In this document: in pieces, positions 28,058 through 37,671 of the stretch
Numbering within the stretch: the first letter of the stretch is position 1
Layout of the letters: each line of letters opens with the position of its first letter
Assembly (NCBI GenBank): GCA_029938175.1
Contig: JAPYON010000007.1
Coordinates: forward strand, 1 to 41,263
DNA length: 41,263 nt
Source of the DNA: Paracoccaceae bacterium
Lineage (GTDB): Bacteria; Pseudomonadota; Alphaproteobacteria; Rhodobacterales; Rhodobacteraceae
Reading direction: 5' to 3'
Position numbers and translations under genes: made by a program
The notes under the pieces: model-generated
The model's database searches: none
Seen by the model: only the letters and a program-made list of their open reading frames with translations
Told to the model about the DNA's origin: nothing

Positions 28058-30187
28058 ATGAGCAATAATTCCGACAACTGGAAATCCCTCGCCGAAAAAG
28101 AACTTCGCGGTCGCCCGTTGGAGGATTTGACGTGGAAAACGGCCGAAGGGATCGACGTTAAGCCGGTTTATACTGCGGACGATCTGGACGGGGTTGAACA
28201 TCTTGGAGGTATGCCCGGAATCTCGCCCTATACGCGCGGTCCGCGTGGAACGATGTATGCGGGACGGCCTTGGACGATCAGGCAGTATGCCGGTTTCTCG
28301 ACCGCCGAGGAAAGCAATGCGTTCTATCGCAAAGGTTTGGCGGCGGGGCAAAAGGGCGTGTCGGTGGCTTTCGATTTGGCAACGCATCGCGGCTATGACA
28401 GTGATCATCCGCGCGTTGAAGGGGACGTTGGCAAGGCTGGTGTGGCGATTGACAGCGTTGAGGATATGAAAATCCTTTTTGACGGGATTCCGTTGGATAA
28501 AATGTCGGTTTCCATGACCATGAACGGGGCTGTTATCCCGATTTTGGCCAATTTTATAGTTGCGGGTGAGGAGCAGGGCGTGGACCGTTTAGCGTTGACG
28601 GGGACCATCCAGAACGATGTTCTTAAGGAATTTATGGTTCGGAACACCTATATTTATCCCCCAGAACCCTCGATGCGGATCGTGTCGGATATTATCAAGT
28701 TCACATCGAAGGAAATGCCGAAATTCAACTCGATCTCGATTTCCGGCTACCACATGCAAGAGGCGGGGGCGAACCTTGTGCAGGAGTTGGCGTTCACGCT
28801 GGCTGATGGTAAAGAATACGTTAAGGCGGCGATTGAATCCGGCATGGATGTGGATGCGTTCGCGGGCCGGTTAAGCTTTTTCTTCGCGATTGGCATGAAT
28901 TTCTTTATGGAGGCGGCCAAGCTGCGGGCCGCCCGTTTGCTGTGGTCGCGCATCATGGCGGAATTCAACCCACAAAAGCCGCAGTCGTCCATGCTGCGTA
29001 CACATTGCCAGACCTCGGGCGTTTCGTTGCAGGAGCAAGACCCCTACAATAATATCATCCGCACGGCTTACGAGGCGATGTCGGCGGCGCTGGGAGGGAC
29101 GCAATCACTGCACACGAACTCTTTCGACGAAGCCATTGCTTTGCCAACTGAATTTTCTGCACGGATTGCGCGCAATACGCAATTGATCCTGCAAAACGAG
29201 ACAGGCGTGACTAATGTCGTCGATCCGCTGGCGGGGTCGTATTATGTCGAGAGCCTGACAAAGGAACTGGCGGATGAAGCATGGAAGCTGATCTGCGAAG
29301 TGGATGAACTGGGCGGTATGACTGCGGCAGTTGCTTCAGGTATGCCTAAGCTGAAAATCGAAGAAGCGGCGGCGCGGCGGCAGGCGGCCGTGGACAAAGG
29401 CGACGAGGTTATAGTTGGCGTTAACAAGTTCCGACTGGAACAGGAAGACGCGCTGGAAATTCGCGAAATTAACAACTCGGAAGTGCGGGTCTCGCAAGTG
29501 AAACGATTGGACGAAATCCGCGCCACGCGTGATACTGCGGTTTGCGATACGGCGCTTGCGGAGCTCGAATCTGGCGCACGAGGGAATGGCAACCTGTTAG
29601 AACTGGCGGTTGAGGCTGCGCGGGCGCGAGCGACTGTTGGCGAGATTTCGGCGGCTTTGGAAAACGTGTTCGGACGGCACAGCGCGACAGTGAAAACGCT
29701 GAAGGGTGTGTACGGCGCCGCGTATGAGGGCGACGAAGGGTTTGCAAAAATCCAAAAGGAAGTGACCAACTTTGCCGACATGGAGGGGCGTTTACCCAAG
29801 ATGCTGGTCGTCAAAATGGGGCAGGACGGGCATGATCGCGGGGCCAAGGTTATTGGCACTGCCTTTGCCGATATCGGATTTGACGTCGAGGTAGGGCCAT
29901 TATTCCAGACGCCTGAAGAGGCGGCGCAAGACGCCGTGGACAAGCAAGTGCATGTAATTGGAATTTCCAGTCAGGCGGCGGGGCATAAGACGCTTGCGCC
30001 GCAATTGGTTGAGGCGTTGAAAAACGCTGGTGGTAGTGAAATCATCGTGATTTGTGGCGGCGTGATCCCCCAGCAGGATTACGATTTTCTTTTTGAGCAC
30101 GGGATCAAGGCGATTTTCGGGCCAGGTACAAATATTCCTGAAGCTGCTAATAAAATTTTACGATTGATACGCCGAACAAATTACTGA
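28058..30187 (+). CDS. scpA: Methylmalonyl-CoA mutase
   Basis: '[62 protein letters not shown]', B12-binding '[36 protein letters not shown]'. Confidence 0.97.
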   Translation: MSNNSDNWKSLAEKELRGRPLEDLTWKTAEGIDVKPVYTADDLDGVEHLGGMPGISPYTRGPRGTMYAGRPWTIRQYAGFSTAEESNAFYRKGLAAGQKGVSVAFDLATHRGYDSDHPRVEGDVGKAGVAIDSVEDMKILFDGIPLDKMSVSMTMNGAVIPILANFIVAGEEQGVDRLALTGTIQNDVLKEFMVRNTYIYPPEPSMRIVSDIIKFTSKEMPKFNSISISGYHMQEAGANLVQELAFTLADGKEYVKAAIESGMDVDAFAGRLSFFFAIGMNFFMEAAKLRAARLLWSRIMAEFNPQKPQSSMLRTHCQTSGVSLQEQDPYNNIIRTAYEAMSAALGGTQSLHTNSFDEAIALPTEFSARIARNTQLILQNETGVTNVVDPLAGSYYVESLTKELADEAWKLICEVDELGGMTAAVASGMPKLKIEEAAARRQAAVDKGDEVIVGVNKFRLEQEDALEIREINNSEVRVSQVKRLDEIRATRDTAVCDTALAELESGARGNGNLLELAVEAARARATVGEISAALENVFGRHSATVKTLKGVYGAAYEGDEGFAKIQKEVTNFADMEGRLPKMLVVKMGQDGHDRGAKVIGTAFADIGFDVEVGPLFQTPEEAAQDAVDKQVHVIGISSQAAGHKTLAPQLVEALKNAGGSEIIVICGGVIPQQDYDFLFEHGIKAIFGPGTNIPEAANKILRLIRRTNY

Positions 30188-30404
30188 ACATGAAGCCAGA
30201 ACAAGTATCGGAGAATGCCTAGTGTCAGATGAACGTAATGAATCCGCCCGTCAGGCCGACCTCGATCACAGTGCGCGGTTTGCTGAATATCGCGGCGCTG
30301 GCGGGGACTCCGGTTAATGCATATGAGTAATAAGAAACTGACCACTCCGAGGGGGCGTCGATGCAAACGCCGAGGCTGGAGGCCTCAAATAAAAGGATAT
30401 TAAT

Positions 30405-32300
30405 ATGAGTTACAAATCTGTTTACGACGGCTGGAAAGATGATCCCGAGGCCTTCTGGATGGAAGCTGCCGAGACGATCAGCTGGACCAAAAAGCCTTCG
30501 CACGCGTTGGATTCCAGCAATGCACCGCTATACGAGTGGTTCACTGATGGCGAGGCCAACACGTGCTACAACGCGTTGGACCGGCACGTTGAGGCAGGGC
30601 GTGGAAATCAGGCAGCGATCATTTATGACAGCCCTATTACGGGTACGAAACGCAAAATTTCTTATGCAGATCTAACCGATCAGGTGGCGCTTCTGGCGGG
30701 CGCGTTGAAAGCCAAGGGTATTGGCAAGGGCGACCGAGTTTTGATCTATATGCCAATGGTGCCAGAGGCATTGAACGCTATGCTGGCCTGCGCGCGCATC
30801 GGCGCGGTGCATTCGGTCGTGTTTGGTGGATTTGCGGCAAACGAGCTGGCTGTGCGGATAGACGATGCAACGCCCAAGGCCATTATTGCCGCGTCTTGCG
30901 GTATCGAACCGGGACGAGTGATAAAATATAAACCTTTGCTGGACAGCGCGATTGATTTGGCTACCCATAAGCCGGATTTCACGATAATTTTGCAACGCGA
31001 ACAGGCGCAGGCGGACTTGATCGAAGGGCGCGATTTCGACTGGTTTGAGGCGCAAGACGGTGTTGATCCTGCTGAATGCGTACCGATCGGAGGCGCTGAT
31101 CCGTTGTATATTTTGTATACCTCTGGCACGACGGGCCAACCCAAAGGGGTTGTTCGGCCAAGTGGTGGGCATATGGTTGCGCTCAACTGGACCATGAAAA
31201 ACATCTATAATGTCGAGCCGGGCGACGTGTTCTGGGCGGCCTCGGACGTTGGATGGGTCGTTGGGCATTCGTATATTTGTTACGCGCCGCTGATCTATGG
31301 TGCCACCGCGATTGTGTTTGAGGGAAAACCTGTTGGCACACCCGATGCGGGTACTTTTTGGAGGGTGATCGAAGAGCATAAAGTTGTGTCCTTCTTCACC
31401 GCGCCAACGGCGTTTCGGGCAATAAGACGTGAAGACCCAACCGGAGAATTCGTTAAAAAATACAACCTTAATAGCCTGAAAGCCCTATATCTGGCAGGCG
31501 AGCGGGCGGACCCTGATACGATAATCTGGGCGCAAGAGCAGCTTGGAATTCCGGTTGTGGACCATTGGTGGCAGACGGAAACTGGGTACTCCATCGCCGC
31601 GAATCCACTGGGCCTGGAGGAATTGCCGACTAAACTTGGTTCTCCCACCGTCGCAATGCCGGGGTTTGATGTGCAGGTTCTGGGCGATGATGGCCATCAA
31701 TTACCAGCAGGGGAGCTGGGGGCGATTGCGATCAAATTGCCGCTCCCTCCGGGAACGTTGCCGACGCTTTGGAATGCCGAGGAACGTTTTATTAAGTCTT
31801 ATCTCGACACGTTCAAAGGATATTACGAAACGGGCGACGCCGGGATGATCGACGAGGACGGATATCTGTATATCATGGCCCGTACAGATGACGTGATCAA
31901 CGTTGCTGGCCACCGCTTGTCTACTGGCGCAATGGAGGAAGTTCTGGCAGCTCATCCTGACGTTGCCGAGTGTGCGGTGATCGGGGTTGGCGACCAGTTG
32001 AAGGGGCAATTACCACTGGGATTTTTGTGCATGAACAAGGGTGTAAACCGCCCCGACAGCGAAATTGTTGCCGAGGTTATCAGACTGGTGCGCGAGAAGA
32101 TCGGACCCGTTGCTGCGTTCAAATTGGCCTTGGTGGTCAACCGCTTGCCCAAAACGCGTTCGGGCAAGATATTGCGCGGGACTATGGCTAACATTGCCGA
32201 TCAAACCGCGTGGAAAATGCCTGCAACGATTGATGATCCGGCGATTTTGGATGAAATCACCGATGCATTGAAAACGCTTGGTTATGCCGGTGGGGCGTAG
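30405..32300 (+). CDS. prpE: Propionyl-CoA synthetase (propionate--CoA ligase) PrpE
   Basis: 'LYILYTSGTTGQPKGVVRPSGGHMVALNWTMKNIYNVEPGDVFWAASDVGWVVGHSYICYAPL', 'WWQTETGYSI', C-terminal 'LPKTRSGKILRGTM'. Confidence 0.94.
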   Translation: MSYKSVYDGWKDDPEAFWMEAAETISWTKKPSHALDSSNAPLYEWFTDGEANTCYNALDRHVEAGRGNQAAIIYDSPITGTKRKISYADLTDQVALLAGALKAKGIGKGDRVLIYMPMVPEALNAMLACARIGAVHSVVFGGFAANELAVRIDDATPKAIIAASCGIEPGRVIKYKPLLDSAIDLATHKPDFTIILQREQAQADLIEGRDFDWFEAQDGVDPAECVPIGGADPLYILYTSGTTGQPKGVVRPSGGHMVALNWTMKNIYNVEPGDVFWAASDVGWVVGHSYICYAPLIYGATAIVFEGKPVGTPDAGTFWRVIEEHKVVSFFTAPTAFRAIRREDPTGEFVKKYNLNSLKALYLAGERADPDTIIWAQEQLGIPVVDHWWQTETGYSIAANPLGLEELPTKLGSPTVAMPGFDVQVLGDDGHQLPAGELGAIAIKLPLPPGTLPTLWNAEERFIKSYLDTFKGYYETGDAGMIDEDGYLYIMARTDDVINVAGHRLSTGAMEEVLAAHPDVAECAVIGVGDQLKGQLPLGFLCMNKGVNRPDSEIVAEVIRLVREKIGPVAAFKLALVVNRLPKTRSGKILRGTMANIADQTAWKMPATIDDPAILDEITDALKTLGYAGGA

Positions 32301-32365
32301 TTGGTAAACTCGACCTCGCGAAGGGTTGACTGGGTAGAAGAAGATAGCCCATTATTTTCGGAGCC

Positions 32366-33061
32366 ATGATGTGCTTACCCTTGATACTTGCTGTCGTCCT
32401 ATCCTTTTGGATGCCCGCCGCCGTTGTGGCGCAGAATGTTGTGGTCGAGCTGCTCACCTCGCAAGGGTGCAGTTCGTGCCCGCCTGCGGACAAAGTTTTG
32501 CATGATATGGCTTTGGAGGACGAGCTGATCGTTCTTGGCTGGCACGTGGATTATTGGGACTATCTGGGCTGGAACGACGAGTTCGCAAGCCCTGAAAACA
32601 CCAAGCGGCAAATGGGCTATCGGGACCGTTGGAATTTACGCTCTCTGTATACGCTACAAGCGGTGATTCACGGCGAGGCACAAGTAGTTGGCAGTAACGA
32701 GCGTGAAGTTCGGATGTATGTAGGTCAGTTTCAGGCCGAGAAGCCGATGCTGAAAATTGACGCCACCGCCAGTGCTGGTTCAGCGCAAGTACGTGTGTCG
32801 CCGAAAACCTCAAAATTGCCTGAGGCGGAGGTATTTCTGGTGCGGATTATTCCCGATGCTTCGACCGATATTCGGCGAGGCGAGAATGCCGGACGGACGA
32901 TTAACTATGTAAACGTGGTGCAAGACATCACGTGGATTGCCGATTGGAACGGGCGTTCCAGTATCTAAATTCTGACTGCGGTGGTCAGCGACAGCTACTA
33001 TGTGGTGATGGCTCAGGCCAAGAATTTTGGCCCGATACTCGGTGCGGTTTATCTGAACTAG
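32366..33061 (+). pseudogene. DUF1223 (secreted thioredoxin-like) protein, C-terminus separated by an in-frame TAA
   Basis: ORF 32366-32968 'NVVVELLTSQGCSSCPPADKVLHDMALEDELIVLGWHVDYWDYLGW...'; same-frame continuation after TAA: ILTAVVSDSYYVVMAQAKNFGPILGAVYLN*, resembling the DUF1223 C-terminal end. Confidence 0.7.
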
Positions 33062-33347
33062 AGGCTCCAATAACGCAGGTTTTTGGGATTTTATCCGGAT
33101 TCAGCGCTGAACGAATGTCGATGATCGCTCCACCATCGCGAAGTATGCGGGTTAATTCTCTCACAAGGGGCCTAAAAATGGTTAACGCCCGTTCGGATTT
33201 GTGGAAATTGGTTGATAATTCGTAAAAATTTCCAACAATTTATATTGGCTTAAAATTTCACGAATTAAATTGCGTGGGCAATCGTTCATTTGATTGACCT
33301 CAGGGCCCAACGGAGTAAGCTTCCTAAAACGTTATCGAATGGTTTAG

Positions 33348-34142
33348 ATGAAACTGACGTCTCGCCAACAAATTAGCCGGAATACCGCTTGGCTTGCCTT
33401 TTTTGGTATGATCCTCTTTGGTTGGGTTGGTATGTTTGCCATGTCGAACCAGATTGGGTTGAACCTGTTTGGGCAAGGCCGTTTCGTTGATTTCCTGGCA
33501 CTTTGCCTTACGCCTGCGGGCCCCGCAAACATTGTGCCTTACTTCACAGTTTATGGAATGTGGGCGTTAATGATGGCGGCGATGATGGGGCCGACGTTTG
33601 TTCCCACTGCGCGCACATATGAAGATTTGATTAACTCGGGCGCAGGCAGTCGCGGAGGGCTTATCGGTTTGATCGTCGGGTATCTATTGGTATGGCTTGG
33701 TTTTGCAGCGATATTTGCCAGCGCGCAGTTAACTATGCAGTCGCAGGGGTGGCTGGATGTGTTAGGAGCGAGCGCCTCGGGGTGGTTAACATTTTCTTTA
33801 CTGTTGATCGCCGGTGTTTACCAATTCACGGCCACCAAGGATGCTTGTCTGACCAAATGCCGATCACCGATGACGTTCTTTTTGGGATATTGGCGGGGCG
33901 GAGCGTTGGGCGGGGCACGGATGGGCGCTTCTCTGGGTGTGTATTGTCTGGGTTGTTGCTGGGCAATGATGGCGCTGGGATTTATTGGCGGGGTGATGAA
34001 CCTTGTCTGGATGGGCATTGCGACCCTGATAATGACCATTGAAAAACTGCCCGATGTCGGGCGCTGGATGACACGGCCTTTGGGCGGCGCCTTTTTGCTG
34101 GCGTCGCTTTTGGTTGGTGCGAATAATGTTGCAATATTTTGA
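33348..34142 (+). CDS. DUF2182 predicted metal-binding integral membrane protein
   Basis: 'MWALMMAAMMGPTFVPTARTYEDL', 'DACLTKCRSPMTFFLGYW', 'GVYCLGCCWAMMALGFIGGVMNLVWM'. Confidence 0.88.
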   Translation: MKLTSRQQISRNTAWLAFFGMILFGWVGMFAMSNQIGLNLFGQGRFVDFLALCLTPAGPANIVPYFTVYGMWALMMAAMMGPTFVPTARTYEDLINSGAGSRGGLIGLIVGYLLVWLGFAAIFASAQLTMQSQGWLDVLGASASGWLTFSLLLIAGVYQFTATKDACLTKCRSPMTFFLGYWRGGALGGARMGASLGVYCLGCCWAMMALGFIGGVMNLVWMGIATLIMTIEKLPDVGRWMTRPLGGAFLLASLLVGANNVAIF

Positions 34143-34153
34143 CAGGAAATACT

Positions 34154-34777
34154 ATGAAACCAACAACTGAATGGACAATCAAAGGCGAGCTGTTTCTCAA
34201 CTGTTCATGCGAAGTGTTTTGCCCTTGCGTGATCGGACTGGGCAAAAGCAAACCAACCGAGGGTCATTGCCATGCGTGGATGGCTGTTAAGATTGATAAA
34301 GGAGCTTATGGAGGCGAGGATTTATCCGGCCTGAACATCGGGCTATTCGTCGAAATCCCGGGCCGCATGGGTGAAGGCGGCTGGAAGGTTGGCCTTTACG
34401 TAGATGAACGAGCGTCGGACGCGGCATTTGAGGGGATAGTCAAGATATTCTCTGGCGCGGCAGGTGGAACGACGGGATTACTGGGTATGGTTACCTCGGA
34501 AATTCTTGGGGTTGAGCGGACCGAGGTTATTATCGAAGCCACTGAAACGACACGCAAGATTATTGTTGGAAAGAAAATTCAGGGCGAGATACAGACCCTG
34601 ACCGGGGGCGACAATGAAACTCCCGTTGTGGTAAAGAATACCAAATATTGGATGGGGCCAGACGTGACCGTTGCCCAAGGTACTCGGAGCCGTGTGCGGG
34701 CTTACGGACGTATTTGGGATTTTGATGGAAAATCAGGCGAGATGGTTGCAATCAATTGGCATGGTCCAAACAGATAG
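34154..34777 (+). CDS. DUF1326 domain-containing protein
   Basis: N-terminal 'IKGELFLNCSCEVFCPCVIGLGKSKPTEGHCHAW'; start ATG 34154 with AGGAAA RBS (ORF track begins at TTG 34139). Confidence 0.88.
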   Translation: MKPTTEWTIKGELFLNCSCEVFCPCVIGLGKSKPTEGHCHAWMAVKIDKGAYGGEDLSGLNIGLFVEIPGRMGEGGWKVGLYVDERASDAAFEGIVKIFSGAAGGTTGLLGMVTSEILGVERTEVIIEATETTRKIIVGKKIQGEIQTLTGGDNETPVVVKNTKYWMGPDVTVAQGTRSRVRAYGRIWDFDGKSGEMVAINWHGPNR

Positions 34778-34786
34778 GAGGCCGAA

Positions 34787-35779
34787 ATGGCATTTAATGC
34801 ATTAGTGGTTGAAAAGAACGACGAGGGTAAGATTTCGGCTTCAGTAAAGCAGTTGGAACTTGGCGATCTGCCGCAAGGTGAAGTTATCGTGGCGGTCGAG
34901 TACTCGACTGTGAACTATAAGGACGGCCTGTGCATTGGTCCCGGTGGTGGTTTGGTTCGCAATTACCCGCACGTGCCCGGAATTGATTTTTCCGGAACAG
35001 TCGAGAGTTCGGACGACCCGCGCTACAAGGCGGGCGATAAGGTTGTGTTGACCGGCTGGCGTGTCGGCGAGGCGCACTGGGGCGGGTATTCCCAAAAAGC
35101 AAGCGTTCGGGCTGATTGGCTGGTGCCTCTACCGGAGGGCTTGACGACGCGCCAAGCGATGGCAGTTGGCACGGCTGGTTTCACGGCGATGTTGGCGGTT
35201 ATGGCGCTGGAGAATCATGGGCTTGAGAAAAACCACGGGGCAGTACTGGTGACAGGGGCTGCAGGAGGCGTTGGCTCGGTTGCGACGGCGATCTTAGCGA
35301 ACCTTGGTTATGAGGTTGCGGCGGTGACGGGGCGTCCTGAAGCGGCTGATTATCTGAAGTCTTTGGGGGCGACGCAAATCGTGGCGCGTGAGGAGGTTAA
35401 CGAAACTACGAAACGTCCGTTGGAAAGTGAAAACTGGGCGGGCTGCATTGATGCGGTTGGCGGCGATATGTTGGCGCGGGTGTTGGGGCAAATGAAGTAT
35501 GGCACTTCGGTTGCGGCGGTTGGTTTGGCGGGGGGCATGGGATTGCCTGCAACGGTTATTCCGTTCCTGTTGCGGGCTGTGAACCTGCTGGGCATTGATA
35601 GCGTGATGCAGCCTTACGCCAATCGCGTTCGGGCGTGGAAGCGGATCGCCAAAGACCTGCCGATGGATAAGCTCGAGAGCATGGTGCAGCCAGCGACGCT
35701 GAAAGATTTGCCTGCTTTGGGTAAGGATATCCTCAAGGGGCAGGTTAAGGGACGTGTTGTTGTGGATGTGAATGCTTGA
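34787..35779 (+). CDS. acuI: MDR-family oxidoreductase, acrylyl-CoA reductase AcuI-like
   Basis: 'VEYSTVNYKDGLCIGPGGGLVRNYPHVPGIDFSGTVESSDDPRYKAGDKVVLTGWRVGEAHWGGYSQKA', 'VLVTGAAGGVGSVATAIL'; YhdH/AcuI family. Confidence 0.88.
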   Translation: MAFNALVVEKNDEGKISASVKQLELGDLPQGEVIVAVEYSTVNYKDGLCIGPGGGLVRNYPHVPGIDFSGTVESSDDPRYKAGDKVVLTGWRVGEAHWGGYSQKASVRADWLVPLPEGLTTRQAMAVGTAGFTAMLAVMALENHGLEKNHGAVLVTGAAGGVGSVATAILANLGYEVAAVTGRPEAADYLKSLGATQIVAREEVNETTKRPLESENWAGCIDAVGGDMLARVLGQMKYGTSVAAVGLAGGMGLPATVIPFLLRAVNLLGIDSVMQPYANRVRAWKRIAKDLPMDKLESMVQPATLKDLPALGKDILKGQVKGRVVVDVNA

Positions 35780-35817
35780 GCTCATTCTGAGTATTTAAAC
35801 AAAAATAAGGTTGAAGT

Positions 35818-37044
35818 ATGATTACACTTGATGTGGACTTTGTTCGCGCGCAGTTTCCCGCGTTTGATGAACCGTCGTTGCAGGGGCAAGCGTTTTTTGA
35901 GAACGCTGGTGGGTCCTATACCAGCAAGTTCGTGATTGATCGTCTGCATCGGTATTACACACAACGCAAAGTGCAGCCTTATGCACCTTATGAGGCCTCG
36001 CGGGTCGCGGGCGAAGAGATGGACGTGGCGCGGATGCGGTTGGCGGGTGTGTTGAACCTTCCAGCGGATGATCTGAGCTTTGGTCCGTCAACAACGCAAA
36101 ATACGTATGTATTGGCGCAGGCGTTCCGGCAGATCTTGTCGGAAGGTGATGCAGTAATCGTCACCAATCAGGATCATGAAGCCAATACCGGTCCTTGGCG
36201 GCGATTGGCGGATAACGGCATTGAGGTTCGCGAATGGCAAGTTGATCGGGATACGGGGTCTCTGGACCTTGCAGATTTGGCAAACTTGTTGGATGACAGG
36301 GTTAAGCTGGTGGTTTTTCCGCATGTGTCGAATATAGTTGGACAGATCAATCCGGTCGCCAAAATCTGTGCATTGGCCAAGGCGGCGGGGGCGGTAACGT
36401 GTGTGGATGGCGTTAGTCTTGCGCCGCACGGATTGCCGGATATCAAGGCGTTGGGGGCGGATATATATTTGTTCTCGGCTTATAAAACCTACGGACCACA
36501 TCTGGGGATTATGTATGTTAATTCCGAGCTGTCGGCACGGCTGCCTAATCAGGCACATTATTTTAATGCGGGGTCAGCATATAAACGATTCACGCCTGCG
36601 GGGCCGGATCACGCGCAAATCGCGGCGTCAGCCGGGATGGTGGATTATATCGAGGCGATCCACCATCACCATTTCGGCTCGGGTGGCAGTCTGGCAGAAA
36701 AAGGGCGTGCAGTGGCTGTGTTACAGGCAGGCCATGAAGCGGTGTTGATGGCACCGCTATTGGAATACTTGCGGTCGCGAAATGATGTGCGGTTGATTGG
36801 TTCTGACATGACGCAGGGGCGCGTGCCCACGGTTGCGGTTGGATTGGGAAAGGCAGGTGAAGCTGTTGCGCAGGATCTGAGTAAATACGGGATTATGGCG
36901 GGCGGCGGAGATTTCTATGCGGTTAGGTTGCTGGAAGGGCTGGGGATTGATCCCGCACACGGCGTGCTGCGGTTAAGTTTCGTGCATTATACAAGTTCTG
37001 AAGAAGTCGAAAAATTGCTGAAGGCATTGGATCGGACGTTGTAA
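35818..37044 (+). CDS. Aminotransferase class V, cysteine-desulfurase-like
   Basis: 'FFENAGGSYTSKFVIDRL', 'DHEANTGPWRRLADNGIEVREW', 'VCVDGVSLAPHG'-type region, PLP-lysine 'LFSAYKTYGPHLGIMYV'. Confidence 0.88.
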   Translation: MITLDVDFVRAQFPAFDEPSLQGQAFFENAGGSYTSKFVIDRLHRYYTQRKVQPYAPYEASRVAGEEMDVARMRLAGVLNLPADDLSFGPSTTQNTYVLAQAFRQILSEGDAVIVTNQDHEANTGPWRRLADNGIEVREWQVDRDTGSLDLADLANLLDDRVKLVVFPHVSNIVGQINPVAKICALAKAAGAVTCVDGVSLAPHGLPDIKALGADIYLFSAYKTYGPHLGIMYVNSELSARLPNQAHYFNAGSAYKRFTPAGPDHAQIAASAGMVDYIEAIHHHHFGSGGSLAEKGRAVAVLQAGHEAVLMAPLLEYLRSRNDVRLIGSDMTQGRVPTVAVGLGKAGEAVAQDLSKYGIMAGGGDFYAVRLLEGLGIDPAHGVLRLSFVHYTSSEEVEKLLKALDRTL

Positions 37045-37141
37045 AAAGGCACAGTCGGTTAACGGACAATTAATATTTTCCCTTGATTCCTGCTTCGCCA
37101 AGTTTCACGCTGTTACCAAGGTTGTTAACGGGAGAAACATT

Positions 37142-37584
37142 ATGCCTACGGCTGCGAAATTGGTTGCGTTGATATTGATGGCAATCGGCGGTGTTATCGT
37201 CGTGATGCTTACGATCAATACCTATCCTGATGCGGCTAGGCGTTCTGTCGGTATGACGGGTGCTGCGGTGATTATCGGGTTGTTTGTAGGATGGCGCGGG
37301 CTGGGGCAAAAGTCTCGGAAGATGAAGGAGCAGGTGTCACGACCGGTTTCAAGGTTGGTATCTCTATGTTTGTGTGGGTCCTTTTTCTTTATGCTCTCTC
37401 CGATATGATGGTCGGCATCATGGACCATGCCTATTATCAGCCGATGACGGCGTTGCTCGTTATCCCCGCGCGGATGATCGAATGCGGCAAATTGGCTTTG
37501 AATGTTCCGATCGGCGGCACGATGGTTGGTTTGGCCGTTATGATCGGCATGATCACCAAAAACGCAGACAAACGCTGGAGCTGA
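37142..37584 (+). pseudogene. trgA: TrgA-family (tellurite-resistance-associated) membrane protein, frameshifted
   Basis: 'MPTAAKLVALILMAIGGVIVVM...GLFVGWRGLGQKSR' in frame 37142-37408; continuation 'GAGVTTGFKVGISMFVWVLFLYALSDMMVGIMDHAYYQPMTALLVIPARMIECGKLALN...' in frame 37291-37584. Confidence 0.75.
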
Positions 37585-37671
37585 AAATCGGCCAATTGAA
37601 TTGCCGAGGGGCTTGTTTCGGATCGGTTTGCTCAATAACTTTGTGTGGACAGAAAACACTAAGGATTATTC

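Noticed and set aside
30405-32300. Calling the 30405-32300 gene acetyl-CoA synthetase (acs)
   Set aside because: Sequence features and the propionyl-CoA locus favour PrpE; acetate activity cannot be excluded from sequence alone
37310-37340. Programmed frameshift in trgA
   Set aside because: Known TrgA proteins are encoded in a single frame and no slippery site is evident
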